From Symsagittifera roscoffensis (Eukaryota > Xenacoelomorpha > Acoela > Convolutidae): a stretch of DNA of 64,000 nucleotides. The stretch is taken from NCBI RefSeq assembly GCF_963678635.1, contig NC_087070.1, positions 7,412,539 to 7,476,538 of the forward strand. Reading direction: 5' to 3'. The notes beneath the pieces are model-generated. The model worked only from the letters and a program-made list of their open reading frames with translations. It was not told the DNA's origin and searched no databases. Below, in pieces: positions 53,260 through 64,000 of the stretch (the first letter of the stretch is position 1; each line of letters starts with the position of its first letter). A program made the translations under genes and the position numbers.

Positions 53260-56030
53260 TTTGGAAGTAGCTAAAATTCGATAACGACGACTTCATTTTT
53301 TTGCAAATGCGTAAGAAATGTTGCTTACGGGAAAGAAAACAATTTTTTTAATAGAAGAAACTTGCTCTCGCAAGTATAAAGAAGCGTCTGAAACAAAGTC
53401 ATCAGACATTAGGTGGAGCTATAAGTTTGATAATTGATAATTTGTGTTGTTGCGGGATCAAAAAAAATGAAATTTTCAGTATTTCACAAAATGGAAACTA
53501 CACGAAAACATATCGATGTCTCTGCTAGAAAAAGATAAGAGACCTACTGCCTGTTTTTTTCATTTGAACGAATTGTCAATTTTGCATGGTATTTTCAACA
53601 AAGTGAGAAAAATGATTCGAAAAAAATTTTTCTGCAAAAAGCGGGTAAACGTTAATGCATAGACAATTTAATGCACCATGTTTTTTCAACTGGCACATTA
53701 ATCTATGAACTGGCAAGCTAGTTTTTGAGAATAATCTCCAAGAAAGGATCTAAATCTCAAACATTGTGCTTTTTGACAAAGTTCAAAACAGTTTTTCTAA
53801 AAAAAAATTAGCTGCTCCTGCAGGCAAAGTTACCACAACAAATTTTTCGATTGATTCCACAGCGGATCAATTATTGACACTGGAAAAATCCTAATACTTT
53901 GTTTTTTTTTCCAATAAATATCTAACTCAAAGGTTATTTTGTAGTATTTTTCGAAGAAAAAGATTATGATTAAGAAAACGCAAAAACTAGACAATTCCAT
54001 CTAAAAGTCTCAACAACTTTCTTGTTTTTAGTAGCAAGTCCAAAACTTCTTTTTTATCAGGTCCTGAGTATGATTAGCACCCAATCATAAACTGAGAGCT
54101 TGTCTTTTCTTTCTCCGGTGTCACCTCATACTTGCTGGAGGTTTGTCCCAAGTCTTCAAGGGGAGAGCGGTAGTTGTAGCTGAGAAAACAGTATAATAGT
54201 TGTAGAGTGGTTCAGATAGTAATCGCTGTAAGTCTCGTTCATGGGTTTCAGTTGTAGTTATCACACTTCGAACGCCAATTTGAAGCTTTTTCTTCAATTC
54301 AATAATCGTAAATTGGTAGATTTTGTACAATTTTAGCCAAAATCTGTGTTGTTTTCTTTGACGACCTTTTGAAGCTCATTTTCCACTTGTCTAAAACACT
54401 AGAGGTTAAAAGCAAAGTCCCGCTTCACTGCATATCTTAAGAGATAACTGTCGGTTTTAGTATCTTAGTCTGAGGTTACAGCATTTAACCAATATTAAAT
54501 ATAAGTTTTTTGAATAGTTTTGAATAGTTTTCAATTCAGAAAAAGTTTTCGACGGTTTTTGTTCTGAGTCACCGGAAAAAATTGAGTTTTCAAAACATTT
54601 AAGCCGCGCTTTGTAAGTAATCAACTTATACTGCCCCTTCCATTTGTGAGCAGACTCAAGCTTATTGAAAAATTTCTCAGCCAAAACATGTGAAATGACA
54701 AGATCATTTATCATCGATTTGGTTCTTATAAAACAAAAGTACATTCAACCGTTGTTCCATTTTTTTTGTGATTAGGACCGTTATCTATAAGCATTCATCC
54801 TTTTTTCACAAGTAAATATGGTAAACTTCTAAACTTACTAACTTTCCTGAATTTAGAAAATATAAACAATTTTTTCATTGTTCTGATGTAATGCAAAAAC
54901 AAAAAGTTCTCGAGCCAGTTTTTTTTGCGCAAATTACCCACTTTGTACGCAAATTTTGAAGACTTCATAAAAGAGGAACATTTTGGGTTTTTAAAGACTT
55001 TCAGAGAGATTCAAAGTGAAACTGCTGTCGCTGAAAAACAAAAAATCATAAAATGATAATAATCAAACCACTGGGACAATTAAAAATGAAGACTTGCACA
55101 GAAAAAGGCTGTACAATGATTTCTTACCAAAAGTTTTACGATGAAACAAGTTGATCCTATTTCACAGCCGGAAAGTGTCTTATTGATCAAATCTAAATTG
55201 TTTTAAACTGTTTTCATTTCAAATTCCGAAAAATCATTTGAGTAGGTTCATCTTTTTTTTCGCCATGCAGTTTCATTTTTGAGAGATTTAAAATGGACTT
55301 AAATTGAATAAAATTTGATTTCAATCCATTTTTTTTCAAATTTAATTTATTACACTTGCGATAGAACTTTGATCACAGTTTTCGGTACATAGGCGTACTC
55401 TTTTGTCCACGTGTGTCCGTTCAGCGGTGTATGTTCGGTGATCTACTTCCTTCGTTCAACAGTGTACCTATGAAGTCAAGTGTCCATTTTAAAAACCATC
55501 AGATTTTGCCGCCAGCTTAGATATGGTAAAAAAAAAAAAAATCAGTTTTTGAGGTTTTCCATTTCCTTTGTTTTTGTCTTAGTTTTTGTCGGCGGCATAT
55601 GTTCCAACTTTTTTTCTCAGGCAGATTACGTCTTTTAATAGAAATTTCAACACGGGTAACCAAAAACTTTTCGAATTTGAACTCCATCAAACAAAATTAT
55701 CGGTTACATTTCCATTTAAACTTTTTTGTCTAGAGATTCAATTTAAATAAAAAAATTTTAAAATATTTTACCTAGTGTTATTTAATTATTTGCACAAACT
55801 TTATTCGAAAACTAATTTTTAAATTTACATAATCAATATTTCTTTTGCTCCAAAATCATTGTTAAATAAACGTCTCACTTTTGCCTCTGGGTCTTATTTG
55901 TAATACATTTTAATATAAGATTTAGTGTAAGTGTTTCAATTTTTTGTTCGTGCTGGTCTGAAAAACTATAGAATCGTTTTTTAATGCGAACTGTTGCAGC
56001 GTAATCAAATGTTCCAGATTGTGTTTATCT
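53260..56030. other. gene-free interval
   Basis: AT-rich, with no recognised gene, RNA or mobile element. The longest frame is under 100 codons and shows no family motif. Confidence 0.5.
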
Positions 56031-56036
56031 AGTGTT

Positions 56037-56580
56037 GTTCCGACTTTCGATACGAAAGTAACGGAATATTTGTGCTCGGGGTGGGTTTTTTTTTCTTCAG
56101 ACAAATTTCGACTTTTTAACTAGCCATTTTTGACAGAATTTTTTAATATCATTCAAAAGTATTGTTGTCCTAAGCTTAAAATTGAAAAGATATTTCAGCT
56201 CTGATCATTTTTCGATTTGTTTAATTTTCGTAAAGTTACGGGGGTTTAAAGATTTCCATTTTGGCCAATTTGGGACAATTAACGCGCGATATATTTCGCG
56301 CTATTAACGCGTAAGTGGAGATTTAATCCGTCTTATAAATCGTTCCAAATTGGTTGAACGAAGCTTATTTGCCATAATTGATTTGTTACAAGGAACGAAA
56401 TTTATCTTTTTGTACTTTATATGGCGTCTGAGGGGATGATTTTCAAAAAAAATTTCAAATTTTAGAAAAAAAAAGTTTCATTTTATTTTATTTCATTTAT
56501 TTTTTTATGTTATTGCCGCTGCTTCATAAACCTAAAAAGGCAGTCGAAACATTCAGAGCCTGATACGAGCAGTCTTGTTT
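56037..56580 (+). repeat. dispersed ~530-bp non-coding repeat, copy 2
   Basis: It has the same ends and the same internal AACGCGCGATATATTTCGCG palindromic core as 29127-29655, with scattered substitutions and small indels. It is in the same orientation and outside any gene. Confidence 0.8.
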
Positions 56581-57571
56581 TATTTGCTTTAGAAACTTCC
56601 GCTACAAATGTTGGTCTTAAGAATCAAATTTAAAAACAATTAACTTGAAACTGCTTTTTATCAATGCGAGATTCCTTAGATTGCAGATTGTTTGAAGGAC
56701 TCGCAGAAACCAATAATTTGCGGCGATCATTTTTTCCTGTGTTGACTGTAATCTTTGTTCAACTGACGCAGAATTTTCTTGAGTAAAAAATTTTGGTCAA
56801 TTTCTGGAGCAAAAACATTCGGCATGAACAGGCTAATATTTAAATTTTGTGATTTGTGAGTGGATTTTGGAACAAACTGGAAAAGAATTGTCGCGCAATC
56901 GCCAACATCACTAGTTTTTCTTAAGTTTCTTTCCTGCTTTTTATTTCTCAAAAGAAAAGCTAAAACACTACAATTCAGGGAATCCACTTTTATGTTCCGA
57001 ATCTGGAACAACTAGCCACGTTCACTCGTTGCGAAAACTTTGTATTTGCCAAAAATTGTAGTTTCCGTAACAAGCACGGAACATGGTGGGCCTCAAACTT
57101 CCGCCTTTTTGATCGAAAGCGTACCTAATTATCGACTGAACTTACTTTTCTATGAGCGTATCTTTTATTCGAAAATTCCGAGGTGAAATCTGGTTTGCTA
57201 AGTGTATTTGAATGTCTTTCTTGAGGGAAGAGTGCGGCAATCAAATTACTCACAAAAAAATTCAGCCAAATTTAGTCATTCAAATTAAACTCCAAAAACT
57301 AATTTAGCTGATTTAATTTCGCTTGCTATTTTTTTTGTTTATTTGTTTGCCTCTTTCCTTCCAAATGAAAGGGATTCAAATATATTTACCAGACTAGGTT
57401 TAATCTTTGATTCCGGGAAAAAAGATAAATATAAGTAAATTAAATTCAGGTCGACCGATTCGCCCATGGAAAAATGTGTTTAGATGTGTTCGACCGAAGC
57501 CTGCTGTGTTTTGACTGAGTGGTCCCGGACTGGTTTTGTTTCGACCAAAAAATTTCGACCTGAGGGTGCTC
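56581..57571. other. gene-free interval flanking the second LTR element
   Basis: No gene. The last ~140 bases contain repeated TTCGACC(T/G/A) words (57450, 57488, 57540, 57554) that also occur as TTCGAC/TTTGAC words on the far side at 63775-64000. This suggests the element landed in a degenerate short repeat. Confidence 0.45.
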
Positions 57572-57787
57572 TGTTGTATAGTGTAATTTAGTTCATTTCG
57601 GAAGCTGTCAATCAAATGTTCACTCTCGGTGCTAGACTAATTGATTAGCAGGTGTTTGTCCTTGGAACAGTCTGTCACCCTTGGATACTGTATCTAACCA
57701 CTCTCTATGCTAACTTTGTAAGATTAAGTTGACTATCTCTTCTATTGGAATTAACAATTGCACCACGTTCGTTTTACCTTCTCGACA
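57572..57787 (+). repeat. 5' LTR of second element
   Basis: TGTTGTATAGTG...TTCTCGACA, 216 bp. Its promoter should drive the genomic RNA; no TATA box is obvious. Confidence 0.96.
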
Positions 57788-59380
57788 TGGCGCAGTCAGC
57801 AGGATTAGGTGGGGGAAAGAATCCACTGGGCATCACGGGATTTTGGCCAGCAAAATGCACGGAACCGCCAATGATGTGGGAATTCTGGATTAACAGATTC
57901 CAATGGGGAATGGTCGCCAAGCACTCACTAAACCCGATGAACTTTTACTTCGCCGCGACACTCACAGCCGCACAAATTACTGACTTGCCAGCGGAAGTAG
58001 ACGGAAAAAATCGGCGGGAATCAGAAATGGTGTTGATTTCGAACCTGTATTTGTGTCTGGGGGAAAAGGGGCAGGATGAACTGCACAAAAGACGACCACA
58101 TCTGGATCTCCAGACGATTCGTTACCCACGGATGATAGACGCGCTGGAAACGGAATTTAAGAAAGAAAGAAATGAAACGTATGAAACATACCAACTCCTT
58201 TCTCGTAAGCAATTTATTAATGAAAGTTTGGAGCAATTCCACTCCGTACTCAGCGGATTGGCAGCGCGGTGCAATTTTGGAACATTAGAGAACCGAATAC
58301 TAAGAGACGTATTCATTGTTAATATGAATAATCGGGATGCCCAAAAGGAACTATGCAGGTCGACGAAAACACCCGAGGAAGTGTACCGGATAGCTCTCTC
58401 GTACGAGAGGGGTAGCAGGTATGCATCATCATATGTTGCCACGGGACCAGTGGGGGCCCCTGGATCATCATCAGGAGGCGGAGGAATCCAAATAAAATTG
58501 GAACCAGTTGGAATAATCCGTGGAGGTTACCGGAACAATCGTGCAAGGGGCCCGGGCTCTTACCAAGGGCGAGGATCGTATCGAGGCAGAAATCTCCCCA
58601 ATAACAATAAATGTTATAAGTGCGATCAACAAAATTTCACCAGGGAACACTTGGACAGATGCCCAGCAAAAGGGGTTACATGCAACTTTTGCCACAAAAT
58701 TGGCCACTTCGAACGAACCTGCAGGGGAAAACGTGGAAACCAGCGAGGACAGGGAGCCGTAGGAATGATACGGGAGAATGGCGACGATCATCATCTAGAA
58801 AATTCGGCGGATGAAGAAGCATCACAACATGCAAGTTCCATTGGATGGGTTAACAAGAATCCAGTGGTGCACTCGTGGGACTCAAGCAGTTCCGACGGGG
58901 ACTATATGGTCATGGCCATAAAACGGAAAGGAGTAACAGAATTGAAAGTTTCTGGGGCACAATTGCCGATCAAAGTCAATGGGAAACCCATTCGAGTGTG
59001 GATCGATAGCGGGTCCCCAATTTCAATTTTCACCATCGGGGAATTACGGAAAACCTTGGGCACATCAGGAGTAAAACTGGACAATCTTACGGAAGAGGAC
59101 AATGCTTTTCGGGATTATGGAAACAATCCCCTACAGATGATTGGAACAATGGCAGTAACAATACAATCAAACGGTTGGAAAATCCATGCAAGGATAAAAG
59201 TGATCGGGGGGAACCGACCGTCAATAATTGGAAGAGATCTGATGCCCCAACTCGGACTCCAGTTGGTGCAACAATCCCCAGGGGACCACATAATGTCCAT
59301 TGACGAAGACAGTCATGACGCAATGGAACCGGAGGGGGAGTTGGATTCATTGCAAACATATTTCAGTAAGCAGTTTTCAA
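57787..59380 (+). mobile_element. gag and protease part of second element
   Basis: The ATG at 57787 (MAQSAGLGGG) uses the last LTR base plus the first PBS bases. A capsid-like helical region runs to about 58420, then a Gly/Arg-rich stretch. Two zinc knuckles lie near 58612-58720 (CYKCDQQ...H...C and CNFCHKIGHFERTC). An aspartic protease follows at about 58995-59260 (VWIDSGSPIS, then SIIGRDL). gag and protease lie in one frame. Confidence 0.85.
57788..57805 (+). other. primer binding site of second element
   Basis: TGGCGCAGTCAGCAGGAT directly follows the LTR with no gap. The TGGCG start suits the CCA end of a tRNA; which tRNA is not known. Confidence 0.75.
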
Positions 59381-62300
59381 ATCTTTTTAGCAGGGTAGAG
59401 AAAATAAGAAACTACAAAGTACAAGCCGAATTTTTTGAAAACCTCACCCCAGTACAACAGAAGGGGCGTCGAGTCCCGATTTCGTTGCAAGAAAAAGTGG
59501 ATGCCGAAATTGACAAATTACTGAAACAGGGCCATATCGAAAAATTATCTGAATGCTCGGACAAATATTTTGTGTCCCCAATAGTAATAACAGTAAAAAA
59601 GGATGGATCCGTAAAACTGGCACTAGAGTCGAGGGAACTAAATAAACAAGTGCATAAGAATAAATACCAAATGCCGAACATCGAGGAACTAATGGACACG
59701 GTTGGGCAAACGATTAGCGAAAAAAAAACAGGGAGACATATATTTCACAACAATGGATTTAACATACGCTTATGGCCAACTGCCACTAAACGCTGAAACG
59801 AGCACACAGTGCAATTTTTCTCTCATTCGAGGCCGCTCGACGGGTACATACCGGTTCAAAACCGGATTCTATGGTCTCACTACAATGCCCGCCGAATTCC
59901 AATGCGCAATGGATTGTATACTCGCTGAATACCCGCAAGCGCATGCGTTCATCGATGATATTTTGGTCGTAACCAAGGGAATGGCAATAGATCACATAGC
60001 AACGGTAGAGAAAACTTTAAAGAAACTGGATCGTGAAAATATGTCCCTAAAAATGACAAAATGTAAATTCGCCCAACGAGAATGCGAATGGCTAGGACAT
60101 AAGATAACCCCGACTGGAATTACTCCATTGGTTAGAAAAACAGAACCGATAGAGGCGCTAACGCCGCCACGGACTTTGACGCAATTAAAATCGTTTATGG
60201 GGTCGATCCATAGTTTGCACAAGTATCTGCCGGCATTGGCCGAATCATCGGCACCGCTGCGACCCCTATTAAGCAAAAATAATGAATACATTTGGACACC
60301 TGAATGCCAGAACGCGTTCGAAAACCTGAAGAAACAAGTTTCAAACATTGTTGAATTACGACACTTTGATATCCACAAAGACATTCGTATAGTGTGCGAT
60401 GCAAGCCATAACGGGCTCGGCGCGGTGTTGGAACAATTAGGACCAGAAGGGTGGCGCCCAATTTCGTTTGCGTCGCGATATCTTAACGAAGCGGAAAAGA
60501 AATACTCAACAAACGAATTGGAAATGTTGGCAGTTGTGTGGGGGGCTGAATACTTAAGAAATTACATCCTGGGCCGAAGTTTTTTGATCGTTACCGATCA
60601 TAAAGCCCTGATATCCCTTTTGAACGGTAATAACAAGAAAAATAAAACGATGTTTAGTCGTTTAACGCGCTGGTTAGATCGACTAATTCCCTTTGATTTT
60701 CAAATTGAGCACAAATCGGAGGCTAAAATTGGTTTGGCGGACTATTTATCACGTCATCCAAGTAGCGAAGCAACGCCAATTAGTACGTATGATAATATGT
60801 TTACGGTGGCAAAGATCAATCTAATTCGCACTGCGCTTGGCTTTAATACATCCAAGGGACCTAATACATCCAAGGGACCAATTTGTACAGCGGATAATAA
60901 GCATTCTATAAATAGACTGGAAGTTTCGTCACAAAACGACTCGGTAGAGGGCGGAAAAACATGTAAGCGGAAATCAACCAATCAGATTCAAACACGTGGT
61001 TTAAGCCGACGGCTACGCGAAATACGCACTGGATTAGTTGGGGCTATTATTCAATCAGAACACAGTTGTTCAAAATTATCTGAATCCAACTCTCAAAATC
61101 AATTCTTACTTAAATCCAGCCCTCAAATTTTAAACTCACATATCAATATGGACCGCAGCATGCGCAAATGGCAGAAATTTCTTAAACAACACCCAAGTCT
61201 AAATAGTAGTAGCGACGAAATCGAAGAATTGCCCCCATGTGTATCACTAGAAGCCATTACCAAAGAGACAAGATCAATACGCACAAATACAACTCTCTCG
61301 TTACCCTCGGAATTCATAGGAGAAACAGTACCACCAGTGGACCCAAACCTTGTATGTATGTCAATTATCCCGCGAAATTGTAAGATCGTTAACAAAGCTA
61401 CTTCATTACCTGACCTGTTTAATTTAAAATTCATAGAATCAAATTATGTATCGGACCCCCAATTGAGTGCTATTCGCGATCTCATTGTTACACAAGATCC
61501 AGAAATTCATGAAAAAGTTACTCAAATGAGCCGTTATTATGCTCAATTCGTCAATGATTTCTCAGTGAAGGAAAATGTAGTTGGGATGGATGATAAATTA
61601 GCAATTCCAATTAACCTTCAGTCAGCAATTAATAACCGAATCCACGCGTACCATCACGGGAAATCAAATATGTTCGATGCCGCAAAAGATGTCTGGTATC
61701 CCTACATCTACCGTTCAATAGCTTCCATTGCCGAAGGGTGCCCTGAATGTACTGCAGCTGGTAAGAACTTAAAGACGTTAATAAATAAAAATCAACTGGG
61801 ATCTGTACCGGAACCAAAAGAACCAAATGAATCTGTCCAATTAGATTTTTGGGGCCCCATCAATTACTTAAATGAATCCTCAAAATATGTACTAGTGGCG
61901 GTCGACCGATTCTCTCGTTGGCCATCGGCAATGGTCTGTGGAAATAATCGATCGGACAAAATATTGAAATTCTTGAAGAACTATATATCAAACCACGGGG
62001 TGCCACGGAAAATCCACATTGATCAGGGAACTAGTTTCATGTCAAACGCGGTTAAAGCTTTTTGTAATGGGGAAGGCATTGAAATCATTAAATCACCAGT
62101 AAACGACCATCGAGCAACCGGGTGCGTCGAGCGTACCATTGGAAGTCTTAAGAATTCTATCCTTACTTTCTCTCACGAAAAAAATCCTGAACCCTTGGAG
62201 AAAATGGTCGAACGGGCCCTTGGTGCTCTCAGATTTTCAAAAAACTCAACACTTAAAATTTTGCCCTTTGAACCTCATCATGGTAGAGAAGCAAACACAG

Positions 62301-63310
62301 TTTTACGGAATCTTACTAAAAAACCATCGCTGCAAAATCTGGATTGGTCACGGGTTATAAAAACAAAAAATGATTGTTTAGATACCAACGATCCTAATGT
62401 GCAAGACATGCCCCATCCAGCCGATACAAACTGGAGTGTTAGATCAGATCTCGTCTACGATCTCAAAAATAGGACCCATGCACGACGCCTTACAGTAGAC
62501 CAATCCGAAAATCAAGACGACGAACCGTCGATACGTAGTAGTGCAAACCCCACAGGACAACCGGGACCATCCGGATCGTTGTTTCATCGCACTGGAAACA
62601 AAAACCTAAAAAGGTATAGACAAATTCATTCTAAAATTAGATCTGAGAGTACACATACACTAACGTTAGATAATGGGGTTGTGCTTAGGAAATCGGGAGT
62701 GGCCACGAAGCCCATACCAAAGAAATCCAAAATTGCAGCCAAATCCGTAGTACCGGTACCCTTGAGCGAAGTGAAAAAGCGAGCAATTCAAACAACATTA
62801 CCACCGCCGACTCCGCGCGAAGTAAAGGATCGATTAACCCAGCGAATTGCGGAAAAGAAACGGGAAAGGACCGGGCGCCGATTCGAAGAGGCCGACTCTG
62901 AATCAGAGGACAGCGAGGACCTACCGATTATCTCGGTAAAACGAGCCAAACAGCAAGTAACTACCACCCCTGAAGCACGTATAGAACGTTCAGCAACAGC
63001 ACTACCAGAGGCCGAGGTTGAAACTGACCAGGACACCATTCCGGCACAAGGCGGCGAGTTGGATAATCAAAATCCAGGGGAACAAGGAACGTCAAATCCA
63101 GGGGACCCAACAAAACCGATCACCACCAGCAAGAAAAAGGGAGCCTCATCCAAGAAAGCAAGGCTGGTCTCATACAGCAGCCAGGGTGAGAGCCAGGACG
63201 AGACATCATCCACGACGTCTAGAAGAAGCGGGCGCAAAAGAACGGCGGTCACCAAAATGGGGGGCGTAATGATTGATTTCATCAATCAAAACAAGGAAGG
63301 AAACAAGTGA
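59380..63310 (+). mobile_element. RT, RNase H and integrase part of second element
   Basis: RT runs from about 59470, with KKDGSVKLALESRELN, TTMDLTYAYGQLPL and the FIDD box near 59950. RNase H lies at about 60385-60745 (VCDASHNGLGAVLEQ, then TDHKALI). Integrase lies at about 61645-62290: H-H with CPECTAAGK, LDFWGP, DQGTSF and GCVERTIG. A ~300-codon basic, Ser/Thr/Lys-rich tail without a known fold ends the frame at 63310. The element family is Ty3/gypsy; no chromodomain was recognised. Confidence 0.9.
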
Positions 63311-63548
63311 CCGATAAAACTTAGAAAACTTTCGTTAAACTGTTCTAACCCAGGGAGAGGGTGAGTCATTAGTGGCTTAAAACTCAATCGATATCACTGA
63401 CCAGTGATCTTTTAGTTGTTAAAAAGTCGTCATTATTAAAATCTAAATTGTATCCAAATATGAAGCTAGTAATTCTTTTCAACCATCTATTTCAGTCATT
63501 AAAGTCAACCAGCGAAATCATTTCTACTTAACTAAAGTTTTCATTATC

Positions 63549-63558
63549 GAAGGGGAAG
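63549..63558 (+). other. polypurine tract of second element
   Basis: GAAGGGGAAG directly before the 3' LTR, as expected for plus-strand priming. Confidence 0.8.
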
Positions 63559-63774
63559 TGTTGTATAGTGTAATTTAGTTCATTTCGGAAGCTGTCAATC
63601 AAATGTTCACTCTCGGTGCAAGACTAATTGATTAGCAGGTGTTTGTCCTTGGAACAGTCTGTCACCCTTGGATACTGTATCTAACCACTCTCTATGCTAA
63701 CTTTGTAAGATTAAGTTGACTATCTCTTCTATTGGAATTAACAATTGCACGACGTTCGTTTTACCTTCTCGACA
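63559..63774 (+). repeat. 3' LTR of second element
   Basis: 216 bp, two substitutions relative to the 5' LTR. It is followed by the GCTC target duplication. Confidence 0.96.
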
Positions 63775-64000
63775 GCTCAAAATTGTGTCATATGGTTTCT
63801 TTTTGTAGTCGAGCATCGTTTATTGGACTTGTGTCTAAGATCATGTGTTGCGTTTTTTGTGAGTTCAACTATGTTTCGAAACTTTGTTTGACCTTGTGTT
63901 CGAATATGTTTCAACCACACTTTGTTTTCGACTATGTGTTGACCATACATTGTGTTCGACAACAACGTTTTAACCAGACTTTGTGTTTGACTTTGTGGTC
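63775..64000. other. right flank with degenerate short repeat
   Basis: CTTTGT(G/T)TTCGAC and GACTTTGTG-like words recur every 20-40 bases. No gene is seen before the window ends. Confidence 0.5.

Larger units (their letters stand above)
57572..63774 (+). mobile_element. Ty3/gypsy LTR element, 6.2 kb, nearly whole
   Basis: LTRs of 216 bp at 57572-57787 and 63559-63774 differ at two sites. Both begin TG and end CA, and the copy is flanked by GCTC on each side (57568-57571, 63775-63778), a 4-bp target duplication. The order gag, protease, RT, RNase H, integrase is Ty3/gypsy. A PBS and a PPT are in place. The insertion is young. It looks close to whole, with about one apparent break. Confidence 0.95.

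Overview
The window is AT-rich animal DNA, most likely from a marine or aquatic invertebrate. A secreted midkine/pleiotrophin-type growth factor, which is a metazoan family, is spread over six exons with long T-rich introns. A SET-domain histone methyltransferase relic lies at the left edge. The species cannot be named from sequence alone. Most of the rest is repetitive: two Ty3/gypsy-type LTR elements, one near-complete LINE, one LINE fragment, tRNA-like SINE candidates, satellites and dispersed non-coding repeats.

Layout. 160-1155: broken KMT5A-like SET gene. 1.3-2.1 kb: small tandem repeats. 2.1-5.1 kb: older inverted fragment (LTR plus leader) of the same family as the next element. 5919-27698: a giant Ty3/gypsy element (about 17.4 kb without a nested LINE). 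It has 938-bp LTRs, a ~3-kb leader full of short GGAGGGGT/CCCTTC motifs, gag, pol (protease, RT, RNase H, integrase with GPY/F-type tail), a macro (ADP-ribose-binding type) domain, and an unrecognised 570-codon ORF before the 3' LTR. Its LTRs differ at roughly 8 of 938 sites, so it is young although its coding parts are interrupted. A LINE (19035-23390, minus strand) carrying a 2A peptide, PHD-like finger, endonuclease, RT and C-terminal zinc fingers sits inside it, flanked by a perfect 19-bp target duplication.

27.7-34.8 kb: satellite arrays, a LINE 3' fragment with a (TAG)n tail, and a ~530-bp dispersed repeat that recurs at 56.0 kb. 34863-47884: the midkine/pleiotrophin gene. Its six exons all join at phase 1 and encode 341 residues with one N-type and two C-type cysteine modules. 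Its introns hold SINE-like units, a TATC microsatellite, a second satellite array and a perfect 107-nt palindrome. 48-57.5 kb: gene-free. 57572-63774: a second, compact Ty3/gypsy element with 216-bp LTRs (two differences), a 4-bp target duplication, PBS, PPT, gag and pol; it is young and close to whole.

The most unusual content is the giant element: a retroelement that carries a macro domain, an orphan ORF, repeated polypurine-tract copies inside its coding region, and a leader built from small complementary G-rich/C-rich motifs.
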